This document shows positions 14,737 to 22,768 of a stretch of 32,641 bases of DNA, piece by piece. Under the pieces are notes generated by a model. It saw only the letters and a program-made list of their open reading frames with translations, was not told the DNA's origin and did no database searches. Both the position numbers and the translations under genes were made by a program. Within the stretch, counting starts at the first letter, position 1; the number at the start of each line of letters is the position of its first letter. The DNA is from Acidobacteriota bacterium (GTDB lineage: Bacteria > Acidobacteriota > Vicinamibacteria > Vicinamibacterales > UBA8438), in the NCBI GenBank assembly GCA_011523845.1, contig WTFV01000265.1, positions 149,224 through 181,864 on the forward strand, written 5' to 3'.

Positions 14737-16647
14737 ATGCGCCGTGCCCGCGGCGGCCTGTTTGCGGGCGTCGCCGCCGGGGCCCTGCTCGCGCTGGTCT
14801 CCGTAGCCGACGCCCGAGCGCAAGCGCGGAATCCGGCGCGGGATTTCGATTTCACGGTCGAGCCCGTGGAAGCCGACGCGCTGTGGTCCGACGGCACGAA
14901 GATGTGGGTGTTGGATCGTGAGGATGTCCGGGTCTACGACCTGGAGACCGGAAACCGCGACCTCGTCATCGAGGAGGTGAACATAGGCAACCAACGGCAA
15001 GCCGATTACCGCTCCGATATCTGGTCTGACGGCGCGACGATGTGGATTGCGTACCGGGGGCAAAGGCCTGAGCACGATCGGTTGTACGCCTATGAATTGA
15101 CGACTGGCAGCCGCGACTCGGCCCGGGATCGAGAAATGCAGTTTCCCCGCTACATCAGCAACAGCCCGCGGCGGAAGATCTGGTCGGATGGCGACACCCT
15201 GTGGATGGTGGAGGCTACCCGCCGGCATGCCAGCCAGGCGGCCAGTGTGTATGCCTACGATTGGGAGACTGGAGACCGCGTCCCGTCCAGGGACTTCGTG
15301 CTGGATCGGCTCAACACGAACCCCACGGATCTGGCCTCCGACGGCACGACGATGTGGGTGGCCGAGCACGCCCACTTGTACGCCTATGACCTGGCGACCG
15401 GGCGCCGTGACGCTGCCAGGGACTTCGCTTCCGGTAGTGTGCGGGGTTTCGATTCTCGTCCTCTCGAGGGTATCGATGTGATCCACAGCATCTGGACCGA
15501 CGGCAGGACGATGTGGGTGACACATTCCGCGGACCCTACTCTCTACGCCTATGATCTCGCAACTCGGAACCGCGACCCGGTACGGGACTACACGTCGCTT
15601 CTGGGCGAGCACTGGCTGAGCGAGTTTGCTCGCGTTGCAGGTCTCTGGTCGGACGGTCGGACGCTGTGGGTGAACGACGGATATACCCGTCGCGTGCTTG
15701 CTTTCGACCTGGCGAGGAACCACGAGCCGGCCAAGGACTGGTTTGTTGTGGACGAGCTGATCGGAGGTCTCTGGTCCGATGACGGACGGACGCTGTGGGG
15801 ATTTGGCGAATCCGAGTTCAACGCCTATGACTTGGATTCCAGTCGAGCGAGGCCCCGCCGCCTCTTCTCCAGGGAGGGTCGCCCGATTGCTTATGTGGCT
15901 CGAGGTGACGATCTGTGGTCCGACGGCGCCATGATGTGGATACCGGCGGGCGCCGGCAGTGACCCGGAAGCCACCGCGCCGGAAGGCACCGCTCCGAAGC
16001 TGTATGGCTTCGATTGGACAAGGGATGACTGGAGTACGCTGGACCTACGGCGGGCGAACCGGGAATTTGCGCTGGATCCGGCGAATATCAATCCTTCCGG
16101 TTTGTGGTCCGACGGCGCAACGATGTGGGTGGCGGATGCCGTCGACGGGAAGCTGTACGCTTATGATTGGGCGACCGGGGACCGCGTGCGCGTCAAGGAG
16201 TTCGACACGCTGAGGGCGGCCGGGAACACGGTTCCGGGGGCCATCTGGTCCAACGGCGCGACGATGTGGGTGTCCAACATCGGCCGCTCCAATGCGAAGC
16301 TGTACGCGTACGATATGCCTCCCGGCGGGCGGACCTTCACCGATCCCGTATTGGAAGCCGGCGTCACCGTCTTCAGGGCGATCCACGTTACCGAGCTTCG
16401 CGACCGAATCGACAGTCTTCGCATTGCGTACGGACTGTCGGCATTCTCGTGGACCGATCCGATCATCCTCTCCGGGGTCACACCGATCAGGGCAGTTCAC
16501 CTGACCGAGCTTCGGGCGGCGCTCGACCAGGCCTACGTGGCGGCCGGGCGGACGCGACCTCGCTACGCCGAGGCGATGCGCGCCGGTGGAGCCATCAAGG
16601 CACTGCACGTCACGGAACTACGGCGCCTGGTGGTCGCCCTGGAGTGA
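14737..16647 (+). CDS. Exported WSDG-repeat propeller-like protein with H-x-x-ELR tail module
   Basis: This protein has about 636 residues. It begins with a signal peptide (MRRARGG basic start, hydrophobic core, DARAQA cleavage region). Most of it is ten copies of a repeat whose core is (L/I)WSDGxTMWV, usually followed 10-15 residues later by LYAYDxxTGxR. The spacing and the Trp/Gly/Asp pattern suggest a beta-propeller or stacked beta sheets. The last 104 residues are three repeats with TDPxxxxGVTxxRAxHxTELR, shared with the protein at 19376. The protein is probably surface-exposed or periplasmic; whether it binds a ligand is unknown. I chose the start at 14737 because it begins the signal peptide and has GAGG upstream; 14698 would add 13 residues. 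Confidence 0.82.
   Translation: MRRARGGLFAGVAAGALLALVSVADARAQARNPARDFDFTVEPVEADALWSDGTKMWVLDREDVRVYDLETGNRDLVIEEVNIGNQRQADYRSDIWSDGATMWIAYRGQRPEHDRLYAYELTTGSRDSARDREMQFPRYISNSPRRKIWSDGDTLWMVEATRRHASQAASVYAYDWETGDRVPSRDFVLDRLNTNPTDLASDGTTMWVAEHAHLYAYDLATGRRDAARDFASGSVRGFDSRPLEGIDVIHSIWTDGRTMWVTHSADPTLYAYDLATRNRDPVRDYTSLLGEHWLSEFARVAGLWSDGRTLWVNDGYTRRVLAFDLARNHEPAKDWFVVDELIGGLWSDDGRTLWGFGESEFNAYDLDSSRARPRRLFSREGRPIAYVARGDDLWSDGAMMWIPAGAGSDPEATAPEGTAPKLYGFDWTRDDWSTLDLRRANREFALDPANINPSGLWSDGATMWVADAVDGKLYAYDWATGDRVRVKEFDTLRAAGNTVPGAIWSNGATMWVSNIGRSNAKLYAYDMPPGGRTFTDPVLEAGVTVFRAIHVTELRDRIDSLRIAYGLSAFSWTDPIILSGVTPIRAVHLTELRAALDQAYVAAGRTRPRYAEAMRAGGAIKALHVTELRRLVVALE
14878..16320 (+). repeat. Ten WSDG coding repeats
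   Basis: Units contain LWSDGTKMWV, IWSDGATMWI, IWSDGDTLWM, LASDGTTMWV, IWTDGRTMWV, LWSDGRTLWV, LWSDDGRTLWG, LWSDGAMMWI, LWSDGATMWV and IWSNGATMWV. Unit spacing varies from about 40 to 65 residues. The TGG-TCC-GAC-GGC core is well kept at DNA level. Confidence 0.85.
16336..16644 (+). other. C-terminal triple H-x-x-ELR module (copy 1)
   Basis: Three units of 27-38 residues: the first has VFRAIHVTELRDRID, the second IRAVHLTELRAALD, the third IKALHVTELRRLV. The first two open with FTDP or WTDP. The same arrangement ends the unrelated protein at 19376. I know of no named domain for it, though similar tails occur in Acidobacteria-type surface proteins. Confidence 0.75.
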
Positions 16648-16653
16648 GACCAC

Positions 16654-17252
16654 CTACGCCGTAGTCGGCGCCAGCAACGCCGTGACATCCCGCCACAGCT
16701 TGGCGAACGAGGGGGGCCCCTCGGCGAGCGGCGTCGAGATCGAATTGCTCCGTCAGGGCCGCCTGATGGCGGGTCGGGCGGTACGAACGACCGACCGGCA
16801 TCCGTGCGGTCAACCACCCCTTTGCGTTCCTGATCCCTTCAGGGTCGCCGGGCGGTGCGGCGTCTTCGTCGATGTCGTGCCGTCCCGCAATTGAGGCCGC
16901 TGCCGCCAGAAGCCACGCCTCGTACTCCGCCTTGGCCAACACGACGCGACTTGCGCGATCCGGTCGCGCGGCACCGGCTCGTTCCAACAGCGCGGGACCA
17001 AGCTCCGCCGGGCAGTCGTCGTCAGCGTCCAGCAGAACCAGGATGCTCCCGTCGGTTCGAGTCATTCGGGCTGCCAGCTCGACGGCCCGTTCCAGCTCGC
17101 CCTGCTTCACGATGCCGTACCGATTGACGCGTATCGGCGGAAGCACCTCGATATCGGTAGTCGGCGCGACCGCCGCGGCGATTCGGCTCAAGAGAATCGG
17201 AACGGCCTCTGCCTCACCGTGCCCCTCGACGATGGCAACGATTCTTTGCCAT
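16654..17252 (-). pseudogene. DUF4276 family gene with two single-base insertions
   Basis: The body is a clear DUF4276 protein: IVAIVEGHGEAEAVPILL near the start, then ILVLLDADDDCP, and RVVLAKAEYEAWLLA. The best start, ATG at 17252 (MAK), is out of frame with the body. Dropping one base at about 17242-17243 gives MAKIVAIVEGHGE in one frame. Near the end, a run of six G (plus strand 16711-16716) shifts the frame; with five, the protein ends SFAKLWRDVTALLAPTTA at the TAG at 16654-16656. As written, the undamaged frame lacks a normal start and ends differently. DUF4276 genes typically follow an AAA ATPase, as here; a toprim-like nuclease fold has been proposed for related families. Decay or homopolymer assembly errors are both possible. 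The next gene on the plus strand ends 6 bp away. Confidence 0.7.
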
Positions 17253-17255
17253 CGC

Positions 17256-18467
17256 TCACGGCAGGACGTGGAACAGGTGAAGCTGTTCCGGTCGCAATTC
17301 GAAGATGCTCGGGTCAGGACGCAGTTGATTCATGCGGAGAAGCTCGCCGGCGGTGTAGAGATGATCCCTGAGTGCGGACCGTCCTACTTCATCCAGAGGA
17401 CCGATGCGACTTTCGCCATGTTCCGCCACTACCGCGACAATTGCGTCATCCGGCATCTCCTTGTTGTCCAGTAAATCGGGGCTGTGACTCGTCACGAGTA
17501 TCTGTGCCTGCTCTGCGGCCTCGCGGAGACCATCGATGAGAACCCCTGCGGCCGCCGGGTGCAGTGCGACCTCGGGCTCCTCGATGCCGACGCAGCGCCG
17601 AACCGATTCCGCACCGTCGAATCCCTGAAACAATGCGATGAGCACGCCGAGCGCCCGCAGAGTTCCGTCCGACATGTTGCTCGCGAAGAAACGCCAGGGG
17701 TACCGGGCCCCACGAACTTCCTGTCGGAACTCGAGGGTCTCCTTCGGGCCCACCGTTCGCTCGTCGACCCCGGAGACCCCGGAAACCACCTTGCCCAGGT
17801 ATTCCTCCACCCGCTTCTTGATCTCCGGTGAACGGCTGCCCAGATTGGCAAGAACGCTGGCGATATTGCTTCCGTCCCGTTTGAGCAGATCGCCCGGGTC
17901 GGGCGACTGAAGCTCCCGGATCGCTTCGGGGTTCAGGTTGTAGAACCCCATGCCCAGGAGTGCGTCATAGACCGGTCGGAAAGCCTCGACGCCGGAGACA
18001 TTCACGAGATAGAGCCGATCGTCGGCGGCAGCGGGAGTTGGGGACACGGTGCTCTGGACGACCTGCCCGCGCTCCACCGAGTAGAAATGATGCCCTCCGG
18101 CATCACGCCGACTGACACGACATTGTTCGTGTTGCACCTCGTACGCGCCGCGCTGCTTTGCGCCGACGGTAAACGCGTAGCTGACCGACGATTCGGCAAG
18201 ACCGAGGTCGATGCGAATTCCGAAGTGATTGGGATGCCCGCCGGACCGCCGCCGCACCTCACCGATGCCGCCTCTGTCCCGTAGCGCGTGGTCGAGTGAA
18301 AACCGAACCGCATCGGCAACGAAACGCAGCGCGTCGAGGAAGTTGCTCTTGCCCGACCCGTTCGGACCGACCAGAAACGTCAACTGCGCAGGCGAGACGT
18401 CACACGCGGCAATGCTCTTGTAGTTGCGCAGCACGACGCGGGTCAACAGACGACGATCAACCGCCAC
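17256..18467 (-). CDS. AAA family ATPase (AAA_21 / OLD-like), partner of DUF4276
   Basis: This 403-residue ABC/SMC-like ATPase has strand VVLRNYKSIA at its start, Walker A GPNGSGKS (34-41), a signature NMSDGTLR (264-271), Walker B CVGIEEPEVALHP (292-304) and switch SHSP (327-330). It contains no nuclease domain of its own. Such ATPases paired with a small toprim- or DUF4276-type protein are typical of anti-phage and abortive-infection modules (PARIS and OLD/Gabija systems share the logic). The GTG start at 18467 is preceded by GGAGG at good spacing. The stop overlaps the region where the partner gene begins, so the pair should be translated together. The ATPase reading frame is intact, unlike its partner. 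Defence function is inference. Confidence 0.87.
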   Translation of the reverse strand: MAVDRRLLTRVVLRNYKSIAACDVSPAQLTFLVGPNGSGKSNFLDALRFVADAVRFSLDHALRDRGGIGEVRRRSGGHPNHFGIRIDLGLAESSVSYAFTVGAKQRGAYEVQHEQCRVSRRDAGGHHFYSVERGQVVQSTVSPTPAAADDRLYLVNVSGVEAFRPVYDALLGMGFYNLNPEAIRELQSPDPGDLLKRDGSNIASVLANLGSRSPEIKKRVEEYLGKVVSGVSGVDERTVGPKETLEFRQEVRGARYPWRFFASNMSDGTLRALGVLIALFQGFDGAESVRRCVGIEEPEVALHPAAAGVLIDGLREAAEQAQILVTSHSPDLLDNKEMPDDAIVAVVAEHGESRIGPLDEVGRSALRDHLYTAGELLRMNQLRPDPSIFELRPEQLHLFHVLP

Positions 18468-18596
18468 GGCGCCTCCGAGTCACGGCATACATTCTATCCA
18501 GTGCGCCTCCGGCGAGGATGGAGTCGGACGGGCGACCGACGCTTTGGATGCAACGAACCGAACCGAACCCGGAGCCGCCGATTCTGCAGTCCGACC

Positions 18597-19256
18597 TCAC
18601 CAGCTCCAGCGGGTCCCGACGGCGACGCTCGACCGATCCAGTCTCGTCACCGTGACCGGCGAGTTCGCGAAGACGGTCGCCAGCAAGACACCGGCGCCCG
18701 CTATGCCGAGGCCGGCGGCCATGCGGCCACGCGACCGGGACTCCGCCGCTGCCGCCGTTCCGAGGACGGACTCGACGACTTCCTCGCGCACCTCCGGCGG
18801 AATGTCGTCCCCCGCCGGAAACAGGCTCAGGTCCAGCGCGGAATGCCTCGAGACCCGCACCTGGGAGGATTCCGACAAGTCCTCCCCCAGGATGCTCAGT
18901 GTCGAATCGACGGTGAACTCGATGACGCACTCGCCGCCGGACGCCATCACCGGCTTGAGGCCGCTCGCCGAGATGGACACCGAGGCGAAGAAAAGGCTCT
19001 GCATCCAGCCCGGTCCGAGAGAGCCCGTGGTTCCGCACTCCTTGTTGCCCGAGAAAGCAAGCACGAGGCCCGCCCCGACCATGCCGATTCCGCTCCAGGT
19101 GCGGGCCTGCGAGCGCCGCGGGGTCGGATCGACGGCCTGAACGAGCGCCGCCTTGCGCGCGGCGGCGAGCGCCTGCGCGTCGATGGGTCCGGCCTGAACC
19201 GGAACGGCAACCAGCAGCACGGCCGCGCTCACAATGACAATCACGATTCGCCGCAT
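18597..19256 (-). CDS. Exported hypothetical protein
   Basis: I do not recognise this 219-residue protein. Residues 1-22 are a signal peptide (IVIVIVSAAVLLVAVPVQAG). A hydrophobic Gly-rich stretch at about 54-70 (WSGIGMVGAGLVLAFSG) and another near 180-200 (AAGLGIAGAGVLLATVF) could be membrane helices or the glycine-zipper type seen in outer-membrane-associated proteins. Two cysteines (KECGTT and GGECVIEF) may form a disulfide. The protein ends in an aromatic strand (SSVAVGTRWSW), a pattern seen at the C-terminus of outer-membrane beta-barrel proteins. The ATG at 19256 has GGAGG close upstream. It lies between the ATPase and GLUG genes on the same strand with gaps over 100 bp, so it may have its own promoter. 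Confidence 0.72.
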   Translation of the reverse strand: MRRIVIVIVSAAVLLVAVPVQAGPIDAQALAAARKAALVQAVDPTPRRSQARTWSGIGMVGAGLVLAFSGNKECGTTGSLGPGWMQSLFFASVSISASGLKPVMASGGECVIEFTVDSTLSILGEDLSESSQVRVSRHSALDLSLFPAGDDIPPEVREEVVESVLGTAAAAESRSRGRMAAGLGIAGAGVLLATVFANSPVTVTRLDRSSVAVGTRWSW

Positions 19257-19375
19257 GACGTCCTCCTGCGAGGAGGCCGCGCAGCCGACCTCGTTGTCCA
19301 GTTACACCCCGCGTTCCAGGCTCGCGCGCGACTCTCAGCCAGGGGCGCCCTTGCCACAATTGGGATTCCTGCAGG

Positions 19376-22300
19376 TCACCGGCATTCCAGTCGCTGGACG
19401 GCATGCCGGAGCTCCGTCACGTGCAGCGCCTCGATCGGCGCGGCGGGCCGAATCGCCGGGTCGGTCCAGGCCACCGGCGTCCCCGCCGCCGCAGCGCTGA
19501 CCTGTTCAACTGCTTCCCGCAGCTCGGTCATGTGTCGCGACCTGACCGGCGTGACGCCGGGAATCAGCGTCCGATCCGTCCACTCGTACGTCGGCAGCCG
19601 CCGTGCGGTTCGCAGGAGGTCGATCCGGGCGCGCAACTCATCGAAGTGGACGGCGCGGATTGGAATCCCGGCCCCGAGCGGCTCGTCCGTGAATGGACGG
19701 TCGACGCAGTGCACCGTGACCGGGATCGGGCTGGTGGTCAAGGGCGCCGAGCCGGAATGGCCCGCGGCCGCCACCGTCACGCTCAGTGTCCCGTCCGCGT
19801 TCGTTCCCGTCCCGGCCGGAAGGGCGAGCATCAGCCGCGCCACGGTGTCCGACATGCGGATCGCGGCGCCGCTCAGCGTCACGCCCGCGGCCGTGCCGGC
19901 GAGGCTGAAATGGCCGATCGCCAGCGTGTCCGCCCCGGCGTAGGTGTACCCCGCCGGGAGGGCCACGTCGACCGTCGCGCCGTCGAGCGTACTCCAGCTC
20001 AGCGGCGACGGGACGGTGGCGGCGATGGAAGCGCGCTGTGCATGGGCGGTGAGGTTGCCGAAGCTGAGCACGGGATACTGGTTGGCCGTACCGAAGTCCC
20101 AAACGTCGCCGCGCGAGCCCGAGCCGTCGATGGTCAGGCCGTCCCAGCCGGCGAAGACGCCGCTGGCGCTGGTAGGCGCGCGCAGTTGCGCGGAGGTCTT
20201 GCCGGCGCCGGCGGGGCTGCCGAAGCTGGCACTCTGGCCGGTGGTTTCGATGTCCCAAAAGCTGGCGGTGATGTTCACGCGCGCTTCGTCCAGGGCTCTG
20301 TCCTTCCCGCCGACCAGCCCGCCGACAGCGGCCGAGGAGAGGCCGAGGGACCGGGAGACGGCCCCGGTGGCGTAACTCGCTGTGATGGCCCCGGAATATG
20401 CTGCGTATTCGCCGACCAGCCCACCGGCAGCCGTGGAGCCCGAGACGGCCCCGGTTGCGTAACTGGCCGTGATATGGCCCCCGTCCGCGAGCGCGCCGAC
20501 CAACCCGCCGGCGCGGCCGCCGGACACCGTGCCGGTGGCGTAACTGGCCGTGACGCTGAAGTGCGGCTCGCTGAAGAAGCGCGTGGTGACCACCCCGACG
20601 AGCCCGCCGGCATGCAGACCAGCGGAGTCGTAGCCGCCGGAGACGGCCCCGGTTGCGTGACTGCCGGTGATGGTCCCGTGCTCGCTCCTGCCGACCAGTC
20701 CGCCGACACCACAGAAACCACTCACGTTCGTGGAGGCGGCGCAGTGAACGTCGCCGGTGGCGTGGCTGTTGGCAACGGTCCCGTTTGAGAGACCTGCGGC
20801 CAGCCCGCCGGCTGCATTGATGCCGTTGACGTCGCCGGTGGCGTAGCTGTCGGCAACTGCCCCGTCTACAATCCAACCAACCAACCCGCCCGCCGCCGTG
20901 ACGTCTGTCCCCTGGCCGACCCTGTACGCATAGCCGGTGACAGGACCGGTCGCGTAGCTGTTGGCGATCCTGCCCTGGTTGGCGCCGACCAGCCCGCCGC
21001 CGCCGGTGACGGCGCCGGTAGCATGACTGTCGATCACGGTCCCTTGGTTCAGAGCAATCAGCCCGCCGCCGGCGCCGCCGCGTTCGCCGACGACATCGAC
21101 AGCAGCGTAATTGTGGCTGCTGGTCCCGAAGTTCAGACCGATCAGTCCGCCGACCGTGGCGTCCCTGGCGGCGGCGACGCCGCCGGCGTGGCTGCCGGTG
21201 ACGGTCCCGTAGTTCCTGGCGACCAGCATGCCGCCGTAGGCACGGCCGTGAAAGACGGACGCCCGCTCGACGGAGAGGGTACCGGTTGCGTAGCTGTCGG
21301 TGATGGTCCCGAAGTTCAGACCCACCAGCCCGCTCCCGTACACGCGACTGGTATTGTAGGTGGCGACGTTGAAGTTCACGTCGAGCAGGCCCACGCCGTC
21401 GATGACCCCGCTGCAGCCGACGGCCTTGAACAGGCCGAGGTTCTCCTCCCAGACGCCGCCGATATACAGGTTGGAAATGACGTGGCCGTTCCCGCGGAAG
21501 GTGGCGGAATATCCCTCCGCGGCGAGGTCGCATGGAGGATCCTTCGAAAAGGGCACATGCCCGACATAGCCCCCGATAGGCTCCCAGCCGAAGACCGGAT
21601 CCCAATTCAGGGTGGACGTGTCGTAGCCGTCGAAGTCCAGCGCGACGCCGCTCGACGAATTCGCACCCAGCTCGTAGCCCGTGCAGGTCCCCGAGGGGCA
21701 ACCCATCCGGCCGCCGGGGGACGGATCCCGGTTGGGGAAGGCGCCGTTGTAGCGGTTGAGCGCGTCGCAAGCCGGCGTCGGCAACCTCGTCGGAAACGTC
21801 CCCGGCGTACAGGAGTACCCGGGGTCGCCGTCGCCGTCGAGGTCCCAGCGGACAGCGTTCAACTGGACCAGATTCACGATCTCGATCAGACCGTCGTCGT
21901 CGCTGTCGTAGTCGACCAGCGGCCCGTCGTCGTCGATGATCGTCCCGGTTGCGGTGCCCACCGAGATCGTGGCGTTGGTCGGGTTGCTCAGCGAGACCGC
22001 GACCGTCTCGTCCGGCTCGTGCAGCGTGTCCCCGGTCGGCAGGACCCAGAACAAGGGTGCGGACTCGCGCCCCGCCGGAATCGTCAGCGTCCCGGCGACC
22101 AGGGGCCTGGTCCCTGGGCCGGTTTCCGTGAGGCCGGCCCACCTGTAGTCCGTGCCCGGCGTGGCGGTGCCCGTGCCGGCGTCCTGGTAGTCCACCGTCA
22201 CCGCCCGGGTGCTCGCTTCACTCAACGAGACCCTGAACACCAACGGCATCCAGGGCTTCCGCGGCGATCCGTCGTCCCCTTCCGTGGTGGTCGACCTTAC

Positions 22301-22429
22301 CACCGTGATCGTCAGCGACGGCTGTGCCGTAGCCGGAATCGCACCGAGCGCGGCCAGCACGAAAACCGGTGCGAACAGCGCCCTGCCGAGTCGGCGGCCG
22401 ACCTGACACGCGATGCGTCGAATCTCCAT
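19376..22429 (-). CDS. Large exported Calx-beta/GLUG-repeat surface protein with H-x-x-ELR tail
   Basis: This 1017-residue protein is probably an adhesin-like surface protein. In order it has a signal peptide (1-36, ending PATAQ); a Calx-beta domain at about 38-168 (TEGDDG, DYRWAG, LHEPDETVAVSLSNPTNATI, GTIIDDDG), which in known cases binds calcium; an acidic DYDSDDDGLIEI linker; and a region with the Cys-containing segments CTPGTF and CPSGTC. Then come about 12 GLUG-type repeats (GGLVGxNxGTIxxSYATGxV), a feature of some IgA-peptidase-like and surface proteins. A beta-rich domain follows and last the three-unit H-x-x-ELR module. The ATG at 22429 starts a basic and hydrophobic leader. No catalytic motif is visible. 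Regulation is not evident. Confidence 0.85.
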   Translation of the reverse strand: MEIRRIACQVGRRLGRALFAPVFVLAALGAIPATAQPSLTITVVRSTTTEGDDGSPRKPWMPLVFRVSLSEASTRAVTVDYQDAGTGTATPGTDYRWAGLTETGPGTRPLVAGTLTIPAGRESAPLFWVLPTGDTLHEPDETVAVSLSNPTNATISVGTATGTIIDDDGPLVDYDSDDDGLIEIVNLVQLNAVRWDLDGDGDPGYSCTPGTFPTRLPTPACDALNRYNGAFPNRDPSPGGRMGCPSGTCTGYELGANSSSGVALDFDGYDTSTLNWDPVFGWEPIGGYVGHVPFSKDPPCDLAAEGYSATFRGNGHVISNLYIGGVWEENLGLFKAVGCSGVIDGVGLLDVNFNVATYNTSRVYGSGLVGLNFGTITDSYATGTLSVERASVFHGRAYGGMLVARNYGTVTGSHAGGVAAARDATVGGLIGLNFGTSSHNYAAVDVVGERGGAGGGLIALNQGTVIDSHATGAVTGGGGLVGANQGRIANSYATGPVTGYAYRVGQGTDVTAAGGLVGWIVDGAVADSYATGDVNGINAAGGLAAGLSNGTVANSHATGDVHCAASTNVSGFCGVGGLVGRSEHGTITGSHATGAVSGGYDSAGLHAGGLVGVVTTRFFSEPHFSVTASYATGTVSGGRAGGLVGALADGGHITASYATGAVSGSTAAGGLVGEYAAYSGAITASYATGAVSRSLGLSSAAVGGLVGGKDRALDEARVNITASFWDIETTGQSASFGSPAGAGKTSAQLRAPTSASGVFAGWDGLTIDGSGSRGDVWDFGTANQYPVLSFGNLTAHAQRASIAATVPSPLSWSTLDGATVDVALPAGYTYAGADTLAIGHFSLAGTAAGVTLSGAAIRMSDTVARLMLALPAGTGTNADGTLSVTVAAAGHSGSAPLTTSPIPVTVHCVDRPFTDEPLGAGIPIRAVHFDELRARIDLLRTARRLPTYEWTDRTLIPGVTPVRSRHMTELREAVEQVSAAAAGTPVAWTDPAIRPAAPIEALHVTELRHAVQRLECR
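19379..19693 (-). other. C-terminal triple H-x-x-ELR module (copy 2)
   Basis: The units contain IRAVHFDELRARID, VRSRHMTELREAVE and IEALHVTELRHAVQ, opened by FTDE, WTDR and WTDP. This matches the tail of the WSDG protein at 14737, although the rest of the two proteins is unrelated. Confidence 0.75.
20300..21345 (-). repeat. GLUG coding repeats
   Basis: About twelve units follow the pattern GGLVGxNxGTIxxSYATGxV with small variations (SHATG for SYATG, AALS for GxN). On the plus strand they appear as recurring gcgtaact and gaccagcccgccg blocks. Confidence 0.85.
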
Positions 22430-22768
22430 TCGGGCTGGCGTCTATTCTACGAAATGCTTCGTAAAACAGGTTCGTGAGATTCTCCCGCAATGCCCTTTCG
22501 GCGCCGGACGCCGACATCAGGCCGACGAAACTCTGCAGACCAATCGGTAGATCGGTGCGTTGCCAACGGGCGTCCTGATTGTGGCGCCGTCCTCCCGTAT
22601 GGCCCGCGACGCGCCGAGTAGAAGCAGCGGGTCCAGCTTCCGTGCCGCGCTCTGCGGGGAGGCGCCGTGACCCGCGTCCGAGCGGACTCGAATCCGAGGT
22701 CTCCGTGTCTACGCCACAACTTCGTCCTTCTCCTGCGACAACCAAGGAGGTACAGGCCGTTGCCGTGG
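22430..22768 (-). other. Non-coding gap with possible decayed coding fragment
   Basis: No complete gene is found. On the minus strand one frame is open from 22708 to a TGA at 22517-22519 and reads coherently (RKLDPLLLLGASRAIREDG, then PVGNAPIYRLVCR) but has no ATG or plausible start. A second frame nearby reads GLMSASGAERALRENLTNLF. These may be remnants of a broken gene. The tract also contains GACTCGAATCC, which resembles a tRNA T-loop, but no tRNA can be folded around it. Confidence 0.35.

Noticed and set aside
20300..21345. Spaced repeats resembling a CRISPR array
   Set aside because: The units are in-frame GLUG coding repeats with varying sequence and no identical direct repeats or spacers.
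22676..22700. tRNA T-loop-like GACTCGAATCC
   Set aside because: The flanking bases do not form a T-stem and no acceptor or anticodon arms can be placed.
22447..22719. 90-codon minus-strand frame
   Set aside because: Composition is Arg-rich and unlike a protein, and other frames of the same tract look more coherent.
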